From NCBI GenBank assembly GCA_963812505.1, contig CAWEVM010000021.1:124001-188000 (forward strand): a stretch of DNA of 64,000 bases, in the 5' to 3' direction. This document shows, in pieces, positions 53,046 through 63,446 of this stretch (positions within the stretch are counted from its first letter, which is position 1; each line of letters begins with the position of its first letter). Source of the DNA: JAMXLO01 sp963812505. GTDB taxonomy: Bacteria; Pseudomonadota; Alphaproteobacteria; Acetobacterales; Acetobacteraceae. The position numbers and the translations under genes were made by a program. The notes below the pieces were generated by a model, which worked only from the letters and a program-made list of their open reading frames with translations, had not been told where the DNA came from and did not search any database.

Positions 53046-53791
53046 TAGAGGTCGATGGCCTCTCGGTTCGCTTCGGACGCATGGAGGCAGTGAAGTCCGT
53101 TTCGTTCGGCGTGGCGCGTGGCGAGAGCTTCGGTCTGGTTGGCGAATCGGGTTCCGGCAAATCGACCGTCCTACGGGCGATATCGGGGCTCAATCCGCTC
53201 TGGACTGGCCGGATGTCCATTGACGGCAGGATACTTGCACCGCGGCGCTCTAAGGAATTCTATCGTCGCGTACAGATGGTGTTTCAGGACCCGTATGGGT
53301 CGTTGCATCCGCGTCAGACGGTGGATCGCCTGCTGTCTGAGCCGCTGTTGGTACATGACATGGACAATATCGAGCGACGTATCCTGCGCGGTCTCAATGA
53401 AGTGGCGCTGCCGGCGCTGGTGCGCTTTCGTTATCCGCATCAGTTATCCGGCGGGCAGCGACAGCGCGTGGCGATCGCGCGCGCATTGATGGCAGAACCG
53501 CAGGTACTGCTGCTCGACGAGCCGACGAGCGCGCTCGATGTTTCGGTGCAGGCTGAGGTGCTGAACCTGCTGGCGGATCTGCAGCAGGCGCACGGGCTGA
53601 CCTACATCCTGGTCAGCCACAATCTTGCGGTGGTCGCGCATCTCTGCGCCCGCATCGGTGTAATGGAGGCGGGAGAACTGGTAGAACTGCTGTCGGCGGA
53701 CGACCTGCGTGCGGGCCGCACCCGACATCCGCATACAGCGTCTCTGCGCGAATTGAGCATCGAGCTGGAAGAACCGGAGGCCAACCCATGA
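53042..53791 (+). CDS. ABC transporter ATP-binding protein (DppF type)
   Basis: This 249-residue ATPase has Walker A GESGSGKST, signature LSGGQRQRVAIARAL, Walker B LLLDEPTSALD and a switch His in LVSHN. It overlaps the previous ATPase gene by 4 bp (ATGA). It also lacks most of the usual C-terminal extension. Together the two form the motor of the importer. Confidence 0.92.
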   Translation: MIEVDGLSVRFGRMEAVKSVSFGVARGESFGLVGESGSGKSTVLRAISGLNPLWTGRMSIDGRILAPRRSKEFYRRVQMVFQDPYGSLHPRQTVDRLLSEPLLVHDMDNIERRILRGLNEVALPALVRFRYPHQLSGGQRQRVAIARALMAEPQVLLLDEPTSALDVSVQAEVLNLLADLQQAHGLTYILVSHNLAVVAHLCARIGVMEAGELVELLSADDLRAGRTRHPHTASLRELSIELEEPEANP

Positions 53792-53834
53792 CGGCCGATT
53801 TAGGCATGCTGATGCGGCACTTGGGAGCATTGTA

Positions 53835-55643
53835 ATGGAAGCCGTCACCCACATGGTTCCGATGCGCGACGGCATTCGTCTCGCCACCGATGTGCATCTG
53901 CCCGATGGCGCCGGCCCCTTCCCGGTCATCATGGAACGCACGCCATATGGCCGCACGGAAACCAGCCGCAGCGAGATCACCGCCGCGAATTCCACCCCCG
54001 CCTCACGCGGCGAGGTTGCCGCGTATTTTACCGAGCGTGGCTATGCGGTTGTTTATCAGGACACGCGCGGCCGTTACGGGTCAGAGGGACGCTTCGTCAA
54101 GTATCTGTCCGACGGCGAGGACGGGTTCGACACCTGTGGCTGGCTGCGCGACCAGTCGTGGTGCGACGGACGGATTTGCACCATGGGGCTTTCCTATGCC
54201 GCTCATACGCAGGCAGCGCTGGGCTGTCTGGATCCGCCAGGGCTGGTCGCTCAGGTGCTGGACTGCGGCGGCTTCGTCAATTCGTGGCAGTCGGGCATTC
54301 GCCAGTCGGGCGCCTTCGAACTCAAGCAGGCAACCTGGGCGTTCAAGAACGCGCTCGTTTCGCCGGAGGCGCAGGCCGATCCGGTGATGCGCGCGGCGCT
54401 GGCGAGCGAGGACATTTGCGAATGGTTCACCCGCATGCCGTGGAAGCCAGGCCATTCGCCGCTGCGGCATCATTCGGACTACGAAGCGTATCTGTTCGAC
54501 CAGTGGATGCACGGTGCGTTTGACGAGTTCTGGCAACAGCTCGGCATCTGCACCGAACGCTGGCATGAACGCTACAGCCCCGCGGCGTGCGTGCACATGT
54601 CGTCGTGGTGGGACCCGTACCCGCTGACTGCGACCGGCAACTTCAGCGGCCTAAAGCGCGCGGGACGCGGCCAGCAGCGCCTGATCCTTGGACCCTGGAC
54701 GCATGGCGATCGCAGCCACACCTGCTTCGGCGATGTCGAGTTCGGTCCCGACGCGGCGCTTGATTCCTGGGCCGGCGACTGGCGCTTATACCGCCTGCGC
54801 TTTTTCGACCATGTTGTGAGAGGCGCACGGCTCGATGAGCCACCAGTGCGGATCTTCGTCATGGGTGGCGGCAGCGGGCGACGCAATACAGCCGGGCGGC
54901 TTGAGCATGGTGGGCGCTGGATCACCTCAACCGATTGGCCGCCACCCGGCGTCGAGTTCGCCGCGTTCCATCTACACGGGGATGGACGGCTGGATCGCAC
55001 GCCGCCTGCCCCGGATGCCGCGCCGCTCTCGTACGACTTCGATCCATCGCATCCCGTGCCGACGATCGGCGGCGCGATGAGCAGCCTCGATCCGGTCGCT
55101 TACGCCGGCGCGTGGGATCAGACCGAAGGGCCAGAGTTCTTCGGTTGCACGCCGCCCTATTTGCCGCTCGCCTCGCGGCGCGACGTGCTGGTGTTCCAGA
55201 CGCCGCCGCTCGATGCACCATTGCAGGTGGTCGGTCCGATCGAGGCCGAGCTGTTCGTGGCCACCGACGGTCCGGATACCGACTTCACCGCCAAGCTGAT
55301 CGACGTACATCCGCCCTCAGCTGACTATCCCAAGGGATATGCAATGATCCTCACCGATGGGATTCTGCGTCTGCGCTATGCTGAAGACCCCGCGCATCCG
55401 CGCCTTCGCACGCCAGGCGAGATGGTCAAGATCCGCATTACGCTGTTCCCAACGGCGAACCTGTTCCTGCCGGGCCATCGCATCCGACTGGACATTGCAT
55501 CGAGCAATTTCCCGAAATTCGACGTGAATTCCAATACCGGAGAAGCCGAAGGGATGGCGCGACGCAAGCGGATTGCCGTAAACACGGTTTTCGTCGATGC
55601 CCGGCGCCCGAGCCGGGTGGTGTTGCCATTGCTTGCGGTATGA
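53835..55643 (+). CDS. CocE/NonD-family hydrolase
   Basis: The 602-residue protein is a second S15/CocE-type hydrolase. It has MVPMRDGIRLATDVHLP at the start, nucleophile segment GLSYAAHTQA, catalytic-site loop SSWWDPYP and a probable His in GPWTHGD. It ends in a jelly-roll domain. GGGAG precedes the ATG by seven bases. It follows the importer by 43 bp, so it may act on the imported compound. It has no signal peptide. Confidence 0.87.
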   Translation: MEAVTHMVPMRDGIRLATDVHLPDGAGPFPVIMERTPYGRTETSRSEITAANSTPASRGEVAAYFTERGYAVVYQDTRGRYGSEGRFVKYLSDGEDGFDTCGWLRDQSWCDGRICTMGLSYAAHTQAALGCLDPPGLVAQVLDCGGFVNSWQSGIRQSGAFELKQATWAFKNALVSPEAQADPVMRAALASEDICEWFTRMPWKPGHSPLRHHSDYEAYLFDQWMHGAFDEFWQQLGICTERWHERYSPAACVHMSSWWDPYPLTATGNFSGLKRAGRGQQRLILGPWTHGDRSHTCFGDVEFGPDAALDSWAGDWRLYRLRFFDHVVRGARLDEPPVRIFVMGGGSGRRNTAGRLEHGGRWITSTDWPPPGVEFAAFHLHGDGRLDRTPPAPDAAPLSYDFDPSHPVPTIGGAMSSLDPVAYAGAWDQTEGPEFFGCTPPYLPLASRRDVLVFQTPPLDAPLQVVGPIEAELFVATDGPDTDFTAKLIDVHPPSADYPKGYAMILTDGILRLRYAEDPAHPRLRTPGEMVKIRITLFPTANLFLPGHRIRLDIASSNFPKFDVNSNTGEAEGMARRKRIAVNTVFVDARRPSRVVLPLLAV

Positions 55644-55705
55644 CGGTGAACTCCATTCTCGCACTTGGTCGGCGGTACCGGTTGTGAGTTGGCGAGGGAA
55701 AGAAG

Positions 55706-56389
55706 ATGAACGACCTCTATTCGTTCTATGCCCAGCATCGCAACAGCAGAGTGATGCACAAGTGGGACCACTATTTTGAGATCTATGAGCGCTTCCTTTC
55801 GCCGATCCGTCGCAGCAACCCTGTGGTGCTCGAGATCGGCGTACAGCTCGGCGGCTCGGTGGAGATGTGGCGCTACTACTTTGGTCCAGCGACACGTATC
55901 TATGGCATCGACATCAATCCGGACGCCAAGCAGCAAGAGGACATCATTACCAAGGTGTTCATCGGCGACCAGCAGGACCGCTCGTTCCTGCAGTCAGTGT
56001 TGCGCGAGATTGGCACCCCCAACGTGGTGATAGACGACGGAGGACACACGGCAAATCAGCAGATCACGGCGTTCGAGGAACTGTATCCTGCACTCAGCGA
56101 GGACGGCCTCTACTTCGTGGAGGATACCCACACGTCGCTCTGGGGCGGCGGCTTCATGGACCGACAGGACCGGCAGAGCTTCCTACAGTTTTCCTTTGCC
56201 CGTAGTGTCCAGCTGATGGAATGGACCAGCAAGCAGGAGAACTTCACGACCCTGGGGACCGATCAGAGCGAGACGCTCACAAACACCGTTTCCGAGTTCT
56301 GCCGCACCACAAAGGCGATCAGCTTCTTCGACAGCATGGTCGTGTACGAGCGCGCCCAACGTCGGGTGCCGAGACACTCGCGGCGCTGA
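55706..56389 (+). CDS. SAM-dependent methyltransferase (CmcI/TylF-like class I)
   Basis: The 227-residue protein has motif I VVLEIGVQLGGSVEMW, IYGIDINPDAKQQ (acidic end of the second strand) and the metal/active-site region VVIDDGGHTANQ. FEELYPALSEDGLYFVEDTHT resembles O-methyltransferases acting on sugars or macrolides and cephalosporin hydroxylase-like proteins. The substrate is unknown. GAGGGAAAG lies just before the ATG. It has the same orientation as the importer operon. Confidence 0.8.
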   Translation: MNDLYSFYAQHRNSRVMHKWDHYFEIYERFLSPIRRSNPVVLEIGVQLGGSVEMWRYYFGPATRIYGIDINPDAKQQEDIITKVFIGDQQDRSFLQSVLREIGTPNVVIDDGGHTANQQITAFEELYPALSEDGLYFVEDTHTSLWGGGFMDRQDRQSFLQFSFARSVQLMEWTSKQENFTTLGTDQSETLTNTVSEFCRTTKAISFFDSMVVYERAQRRVPRHSRR

Positions 56390-56411
56390 CGCAAGGATAG
56401 AACGCACCACG

Positions 56412-57161
56412 ATGATCACGCTGTCACGCGCGCCCGCAACGCTGCCTCAGGGACGGCGCATCTACGCCATCGGCGACATTCATGGCTGCAACGAGCAGCT
56501 TGGCAACCTGCACGACATCATCGCCGAGGACCTGGCGCGGCGGCCAGTCGATACGCCGCTGGTGCTGCATATCGGCGACTACGTCGATCGCGGCATCGAT
56601 ACGGCGGGCGTGCTGCGAAGGTTGTTGGCCGGGTCGCCGATCGCAGGCGTTCCTGTGGTCAATCTGCTGGGCAATCACGACGACACGATGCTGCACGCGC
56701 TGTCAGGCGATCGCCCGGCCGCGACCGACTGGCTGTTCACCGGCGGCAGACCAGCGCTCGAGAGTTACGACATCGATCCTGACTCGCCGCGCGAAACTTG
56801 GCCGGAAGGCGTGCCGCCGGAGCATCTCGACTTCCTGCGCAACCTCAGGATGACCTATCGGGATGGCGGGTATTTCTTTGTCCACGGTGGCGTACGTCCT
56901 GGCGTTCCCCTGGAGCAGCAATTGCGTGAGGATCTGCTGCGCATGCGCCAGCCGTTCCTGTACTCGGAAATGGACTTTGGCGCTGTGGTGGTGCACGGGC
57001 ACTCGCCGGTGAAGGCACCGGTGGTGCGACACAACCGCATCGCCATCGACACTGGCGCGGTGTTCGGCGGCAAGATGACGTGCCTTGTGCTGGAAGGCGA
57101 AACGCTGGGTTTCCTCAACGCGGACCCGGTAGGCGAGCCGGTGTCCATCGCGCACCGGTAG
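56412..57161 (+). CDS. PPP-type metallophosphoesterase (serine/threonine phosphatase-like)
   Basis: The 249-residue protein has all metal motifs of the calcineurin-like PPP family: GDIHG, GDYVDRG, LLGNHDD, FVHGG and VHGHSP. This is the size of small bacterial PrpA/PphA or diadenosine tetraphosphatase-like enzymes. It starts 22 bp after the methyltransferase gene, so both are probably co-transcribed. Confidence 0.88.
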   Translation: MITLSRAPATLPQGRRIYAIGDIHGCNEQLGNLHDIIAEDLARRPVDTPLVLHIGDYVDRGIDTAGVLRRLLAGSPIAGVPVVNLLGNHDDTMLHALSGDRPAATDWLFTGGRPALESYDIDPDSPRETWPEGVPPEHLDFLRNLRMTYRDGGYFFVHGGVRPGVPLEQQLREDLLRMRQPFLYSEMDFGAVVVHGHSPVKAPVVRHNRIAIDTGAVFGGKMTCLVLEGETLGFLNADPVGEPVSIAHR

Positions 57162-57254
57162 GTCAGCTATTCTGGCCTTTTGATCTGCGTCAAAGTCTTC
57201 GCCGCTACGACGCCGTAGCTGTTGCAGTCCAGGTAGCATCGAGGAAGCACTCGC

Positions 57255-58865
57255 ATGGACATGCACGCGAACGCCACAACAGGTCGCAACACCGCGCCGA
57301 TCTATGCTCGGCTGGAGGAGCGCATCATGGTGCGTGACCAGGTCGGGGCGAGCGAGGTGTTCTATGAGTTGGTTCGAGCCGGCCGGCCGCTCAATGAGAT
57401 CATCGCCGAGGGTGTTCGCATCCATGCGCCTTACACACATGTGCCGTATCATGAGCGGATCGACGACGGGTATCCGAACTTCGTCAACAATGATCACTGT
57501 CTGCTATCGGCACGCGCTACGCTGCACCTGACGAAACTGTTGCCCGATGATCTGGCGATGCTGCCAATGGCGCAGACCATCTGGTACATCCCGACCGGGC
57601 TCGACATCTGGAACCAGAAGATCAACCGGGCGCCCGGCCACTATACGCGGGGCTTCGCTGGCAGGATCGAGAGCCCGCCGGCGCCAGTGGTTTACTGGCC
57701 GGATCAGCAACCACTGCACTCCGACGCGCCGCTTCAGGAAAGACTGGGCGACTGGCTGACGATGGTGCAGCGGGGGCAAGTGGTCGATGCCTACCGCAGC
57801 TTCCTCGGCCTCATGGAGGACAAGGTCAACCGCAGGCACGTGCTGGCGGAGCTGGTGTTCGCGGGTCTCATTGACGTCCAGGACCGTCTATATCGGAATC
57901 GTTCCTATACCACTGGCCACAAGGCGTATCGCGCACGTTCGACCGTGGAGCTGGGCAACGCATTGGGTTGGGACAATGCACGCAACGTGATCTATGCGGG
58001 TGCGTTGGATATCGCCGTCGGGCCGCGGTGGCATTCATTGTACGAGATGGCGTGCAACACGGTGAAGGAAGAGATCGAAGGAGTCGCGCTGCACGCTGTG
58101 CCGTACGGGGGCGTGGCCGAGGCGGAACTGGCGATACTGCGGAACACCGCGCCGTTGACCGCGGAGGAGGAGTTCGCGCTCCTGCGTGCGTTGCTACACG
58201 AGCATTCGCCTGCCAATCTCGACTGTGTCACGCAGATGCTGAAAGCCGGCAAGGATCCGCGGCGCATCATCGACGTGATCCAGATTGCCGCGGCCGAGAT
58301 TGTGCTGGCAACGCATGGCGTCAACAATTTCTCGATGCCGATGCATTGCTATGAATACACCAACGCGCTGGGGTGGTTCTACGACACGTTTGACCACCCT
58401 CGGCGGCTGCGGCTGCTGTATGTGGCAGCCGAGTTCGTCAACATGACCGCCTGGCACCAAAAGTTGATCGACGCGTTCGCTCCGTCACCGATCCTCACGC
58501 CTGCCTGCGCTCGGAACTTCGATGAAGATGAACTGCTGCAACAGATCGATGCCGCTGTCTGCTCGTTGAACGGGCCGGAAAGCCTGTCATGGGTTCAGGC
58601 ATATTGCGGCATTGTTGCTGATCGCACAGCACTGGTCCGCACGCTGGCGCTGGCGGCATGCAAGCTTGGCAACGATCCGCACAATCAGGAAATCCCGCAA
58701 AATATGCTGGAGGATTTCGCGAAGAATCAGAGTCCGAGGCGCGACCGGCTGCTACTTGCCTGCGCACAGCATTGTGCCGCGCATCGCAAGTATGGCGATC
58801 CGCTGGAGGCTGCGCGGCGGTTCGGCAAGGGCATGAATGTCGCGATCGATCAATTCGCCGCCTGA
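57255..58865 (+). CDS. Protein of unknown function, 536 residues
   Basis: No family is recognised with confidence. The protein is soluble, mostly helical in appearance, and unusually rich in His/Tyr/Trp clusters (VRIHAPYTHVPYHER, VGPRWHSLYE, FSMPMHCYEYTNALGWFYDTF). That could mean metal or cofactor binding, perhaps a questin-oxidase-like or ferritin-like fold (weak impression). There is no signal peptide. GAGGAAG lies seven bases before the ATG, so it is a real gene. Its end overlaps the convergent ABC exporter gene by 16 bp. Confidence 0.6.
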   Translation: MDMHANATTGRNTAPIYARLEERIMVRDQVGASEVFYELVRAGRPLNEIIAEGVRIHAPYTHVPYHERIDDGYPNFVNNDHCLLSARATLHLTKLLPDDLAMLPMAQTIWYIPTGLDIWNQKINRAPGHYTRGFAGRIESPPAPVVYWPDQQPLHSDAPLQERLGDWLTMVQRGQVVDAYRSFLGLMEDKVNRRHVLAELVFAGLIDVQDRLYRNRSYTTGHKAYRARSTVELGNALGWDNARNVIYAGALDIAVGPRWHSLYEMACNTVKEEIEGVALHAVPYGGVAEAELAILRNTAPLTAEEEFALLRALLHEHSPANLDCVTQMLKAGKDPRRIIDVIQIAAAEIVLATHGVNNFSMPMHCYEYTNALGWFYDTFDHPRRLRLLYVAAEFVNMTAWHQKLIDAFAPSPILTPACARNFDEDELLQQIDAAVCSLNGPESLSWVQAYCGIVADRTALVRTLALAACKLGNDPHNQEIPQNMLEDFAKNQSPRRDRLLLACAQHCAAHRKYGDPLEAARRFGKGMNVAIDQFAA

Positions 58866-61800
58866 CGCTCCGCAACGCCGGCGGTCTGGTGCTCGACCAA
58901 GCGCGCGTAGAACCCACGGCGCGCGGACAGTTCAGTATGCGTTCCCGCCTCGATGACCCGGCCGGCATTGAGCACCAGGATGACATCGGCTGCCTGTATG
59001 GTGGACAGCCGATGCGCCACCACGATCGTGGTGCGGTTCACCATCAGCGCACCGAGCGCCGACCGCACAAGCTGCTCGCTGATCGTATCGAGATGCGACG
59101 TGGCCTCGTCGAGCACCAGGATCGGCGCGTCCTTCAGGAAGGCACGCGCGATGGCGATGCGCTGCCGCTGACCACCCGAAAGCTGAACGCCCCGCTCGCC
59201 CACGCGCGTCCGCAAACCATCAGGCAGCTCGGCCACGAACTCCGCGAGGGCGGCCTGGCGAAGCGCGGTCTCGATCTCCTGACGTGTGGCATCGGGCTTG
59301 GCCAAGCGGACATTCGCCTCCAGCGTGTCGTTGAACAGATAGGTGTCCTGCGCGACCAGGGCGATGCGGCCTCGCAGCCCGTCCAGCGTCAGTTCGCGCA
59401 GATCGACGCCGTCCAGCTTGATCGAACCCTGTTCAGGGTCCCAGAAGCGCAGCAGCAGATTGGCGATGGTGGTCTTGCCCGCCCCTGACGGTCCAACCAG
59501 CGCGACCGTCGCGCCGGCGGGCACGTCGAAGTCCGCATCCGCCAGCGCGGGACGCTGCCGGCCCGGGTAGGTGAAGCGCACATGCTCGAAGCCTACGGTG
59601 GAGCCGCCGCGTGGCGCTGCGGGTAGCACCGGGCCGTCGGTGATCGCCACCGGTTCCGAATGCACCACATGCAATCTGCGTGTGGATGCAATCGTATCGG
59701 CAAGCTGGCGGCCGACCTGAGCGATCTCAGAAACCGGCAGGAAGGCAGCGATCGACACCAGTACCAGCAGCGGTAGCAATGTCGGTGCCATCCAGCCGTG
59801 CATGACGAGGAAAGCGCCGACCGCTGCGACAGCCAAACCGCCGAGGCCAGTCGCCACTTCAAGACCGACGGTCTGTCGCGTGAGATCGTGGAGCAATACG
59901 AGCCGCATCGCCTGATATTGCCGGACATAGGCCATGAATTCGTCGCGACGCCGCGTCGTCGCTTCGAACGCGATCAGCTCGGAGAGGCCCTGAATGGTCT
60001 CTGTTGCATGAGCGCCGAGTTCACCCAGAGCACGACGCGCGGTGGACGCGAGACGGTCGATGCGCCGTCGGCCCAGGACCGGCGAACCGGCGGCATAGGC
60101 CAGGAACGGCAGCAGTGCGAGGGCGAGCGGCCAGGCAATCACGGCGAGCGTGACCAGCACCGCACCCGGGATCAGCACCGCGACGAAGGCGGGCGCGACC
60201 GTGTGGGCGTAGAAGTACTCGATTGTCTCTACATCCTGGGTTGCGAGAGCGACCAGGTCGCCGGAGCGACGCTTCAGCAGGTAGGCCGGCGCAAGCGCAT
60301 CGAGCTTGCGATAAAGATCGACCCGCATCACCGCCAGCAGTCGGTATGCCATGTCGTGCGCGAGGAACGATTCGAGCCAATGTAGCAATCCGGTGACCGG
60401 CGCTGCCGCGATCAGCAGCACCACCAGAAGCAGCGATGGCGCATTCGCCCGCACTGCGGCGATGATCAGCGCACCGAGTACGCCTACGCCGATGAAGGCG
60501 ATGACGCGGCCGATGCCGCAGGAGACGGTGATCGCAAGCTGGCGCCGCCAAGGGCGGATGAACCCGAGCAGCGTGCGGATCGTCTCCGGCCAGCCCACCT
60601 CCGCGGCGTCCTGCGCAAGGTCGTGCACCACAGCCGTCGTGTCTTCCACCGACGCACTGCTTGGGGCGGCTAGATCGCCGACCGGCGCGATCGCGTCGGT
60701 GCGTTCGGCGAGCTGCGGACCCATCAGCCAACGATAAGGGCCATCGTGCGCGATCAGCTCCGCGTGGCGACCGCTCTCCGCCACCACGCCATTTTGCAGC
60801 ACCAGGATGCGGTCTGCGTTGATGACGCTGGAAAGGCGATGCGCCAGGATCAGCGTGGTGCGCCCGACCATCAAACGATCCAGCGCCTGCTGAATCACGG
60901 CCTCATTCTCTGCGTCGACCGATGACAGCGCCTCGTCCAGCACCAGTATTGGGGCGTCGCGCAGCAATGCCCGGGCGATGGCGATGCGCTGGCGTTGCCC
61001 GCCCGAGAGGCGCGCGCCGCGTTCGCCGATCACGGTCTGATATCCATCGGGCAAAGCTTCGATGAAGTCATGCGCGTTGGCGGCGCGGGCGGCCGCAACA
61101 ACCTCACACTCGTCGGCTTCGGGGCGTCCGAGACGCAGGTTGTCCTCAATCGTGCCGTGGAACAGGTGTGTGTCCTGCGCCACGACGGCGATCATCCTGC
61201 GCACCGCATCCGGATCGAGCGCGCGCAGGTCTTGTCCACCGATGCGCACCGCACCGCTCTGCGGGTCGTGCAGGCGGAGCAGCAGGCGCACGATGGTGGA
61301 CTTGCCGGAGCCGCTGGGCCCGACCACGCCGACACGTTCGCCTGCGGCAATGCTGAATGACAGTCCTTGGTGCGCGGCACGTCTGCCGCCGGGGTAGGCA
61401 AACTGCACGTTGTCAAAGGCGATGCTGGGCGCGAGTGCCAAGACGTGCGCCGGGTTGGCCGGCGCGCTCGGCGCGGTGACCGGCTCATCCAGCAGCGCGT
61501 TGATGCCGGCTGCTGCTGCCTGGCCGGTCAGACCCTGGTGCAGCACGGTGCGCAGGTCGCGCAGCGGACGGAAGATTTCCGTGCCGGCCATCAGCACGAT
61601 CAACAGCGCCTCCAGGCTCATCTCGCCGTGGCGAACGCGGTAGGCACCCAGCGCGAGTGCCGCGGCGGCACCGAGGGCACAGCCGAGGTCGGTGATGCCC
61701 CGTGTCAGAATGCTGGTGCCGAGTACCGAGGAACGTGCTGTCGGACAGAGCGCGCGCCCTGTCGGCAAGGATCCGCCCGAAGGCACCGCTCTGGCCGAAT

Positions 61801-62429
61801 GCCTTCAGTGTCGGCAGTCCCTGCACCGCATCGAGGAATTCCTCGCCAAACGCCTTGAACGCCTGCTGACGCTCGCGCGATGCCAGGCCGGTGCGCTTAT
61901 GGACGACGGTCGGCGCCGCGAGAGTGAACAGCGCGGCGCAGAGCATCACAGTGGCGACGGGGAGATCCCAGAACGCCATGAAGGCGAAGATTGCCACCGG
62001 CGCGCAGACGGCGATCGAGACCTGGGGAATGTACTGGCCGAAGAAGGTCTGCAACTGCTCCACGCCGTCGATGATCGACAGCATCACGCCGCCGGTGCGT
62101 TCAGCACCGAACCATACCGGGCCGAGGGCGACGATCTTGTCGTACAGGCGCACGCGCAATGCCTCCTGCACGCGGGCCGCGGTACGGTGCGCGATCATGG
62201 TGCGAAGGTTGTCGAGGCAGGCGCGCAGCAGAATGGCGGCGAGGACGCCGACCAGGGGAATGACCAGTGCGGCGGTCGGTGCGGCGCGGAACAGCCTGGC
62301 GAGGAACTGGCCGAGGAAGGCGAAGCGCGCGATGCCGACGGCGAGGGCGAGCAGGCCGAGCAGGATGCCGAGGGCGATGCGTCCCCGCAGGCCCTGCGTC
62401 ATTCGCCACAGTCTCAGATCGAAATGCAC
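58850..62429 (-). pseudogene. CydDC-like fused ABC exporter, frameshifted
   Basis: Two complete ABC half-transporters are fused head to tail: TMD1-NBD1-TMD2-NBD2, about 1192 residues. The first NBD has GPSGSGKST and LSGGQRQRIAIARALL, the second GPSGAGKTT and LSGGQRQRIAIARAFL. The first TMD segment (GVEQLQTFFGQYIPQVSIAV) looks like CydD, the second like CydC. The frame shifts near 61735, where one extra C separates LSDSTF from SVLGTSILTRGITD; removing it restores the gene. The start is likely the GTG at 62429, seven bases after AGGAGG. No cytochrome bd genes lie here. With a single extra base, sequence error is as likely as inactivation. Confidence 0.8.
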
Positions 62430-62495
62430 GTCGGCCCTCCTGCGAAGCGGGCGCATTCTGGGCGTCCGCGGCAGTGTCGCGCAAACGCGAGATTT

Positions 62496-62509
62496 TCAAC
62501 CGCTGTTGA
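62496..62509. promoter_or_regulatory. Palindrome in the exporter/LysR divergent region
   Basis: TCAAC-CGCT-GTTGA is a perfect 5-bp inverted repeat, with a -10-like TATATT at 62512-62517 right after it. It lies 17 bases before the LysR start and 67 bases from the exporter start. LysR regulators often bind such a site to control the divergent gene. The assignment is positional. Confidence 0.4.
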
Positions 62510-62525
62510 GTTATATTGGACAGCG

Positions 62526-63440
62526 ATGACCGACCGCATTCCCCCTCTGGCGGCGTTGCGTGCGTTTGCTGCCGTCGCTCGCCACGGCTCATTCGCGCGA
62601 GCGGCACTGGCGCTGCATGTCAGCACATCCGCTGTGAGCCACCAGATCCGCGGTCTCGAGGCGACGCTCGGCACGCGGCTGCTGACACGCGCGAGCAACG
62701 GCGCCGGCCACACGCGCACCGCGGTGACGCCCGAGGGGGCGTCGCTGCTGGCCACCGTCGAAGCGACTTTCGCGCAGCTCGCCACGGCCTGCGAGGCGGT
62801 GCGCGAGCGTGCCCGCGGCATACGGCCGATGCTCGCGATCTCGGCCAACGGTTCGGTAGCCTCACTGTGGCTCGCGCCGCGGCTGGCGGCCTTCGCGGCG
62901 CTACATCCTTCAGTGCAGTGGCAGGTTCGCGCCATCGAAGAGCCCGAACCGGACATGGTGCGGGAGGGCCTCGATCTCGCCATATTGCGCGCCCGTCCGA
63001 CCGAGCTTGCGGCGGGCGACCGGCTGCTGTTCAGCGAGACGGTATTTCCGGTGTGCAGCCCGTCGCTGCTGCCGGTCAGCGACACGCAAGACCTGCTGCG
63101 CCACAACCTGCTGCAGGAGGATCACGGCAGCAGCCGCGAGAAGGCCTGGCGCACCTGGCTCGATCTGCTCGGCATTCCGGCCAAGGCAAGGCCGACCATC
63201 GTCCGGTTTGACACGTTCAATGCCGCCATCGGTGCGGCAATAGCGGGGGCCGGCATCGCCCTTGGGCGCCGGCCGCTGATCGACTTCGAGCTCGCGAGCG
63301 GACGGCTCGCACGGCTGTTTGCCGACCGATCGCTGCCGGGGTCGTGGGACTTCGTCATCCGAGGCCGCCCCGACGCGGCGCGCGACATTCACGTGAGCCA
63401 CCTGCGGGACTACCTGCTTTCGCAACCGGTCGCGCGCTAG
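62526..63440 (+). CDS. LysR-family transcriptional regulator (GcvA-like)
   Basis: The 304-residue protein has an N-terminal winged HTH (PPLAALRAFAAVARHGSFARAALALHVSTSAVSHQIRGLE) and an effector domain (MLAISANGSVASLWLAPRL, FETVFPVCSPSLLP-like segment). The pattern PPLAALRAF is typical of the GcvA/AmpR group. It is divergent from the CydDC-like exporter gene and probably regulates it. Confidence 0.88.
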   Translation: MTDRIPPLAALRAFAAVARHGSFARAALALHVSTSAVSHQIRGLEATLGTRLLTRASNGAGHTRTAVTPEGASLLATVEATFAQLATACEAVRERARGIRPMLAISANGSVASLWLAPRLAAFAALHPSVQWQVRAIEEPEPDMVREGLDLAILRARPTELAAGDRLLFSETVFPVCSPSLLPVSDTQDLLRHNLLQEDHGSSREKAWRTWLDLLGIPAKARPTIVRFDTFNAAIGAAIAGAGIALGRRPLIDFELASGRLARLFADRSLPGSWDFVIRGRPDAARDIHVSHLRDYLLSQPVAR

Positions 63441-63446
63441 ACTCGA

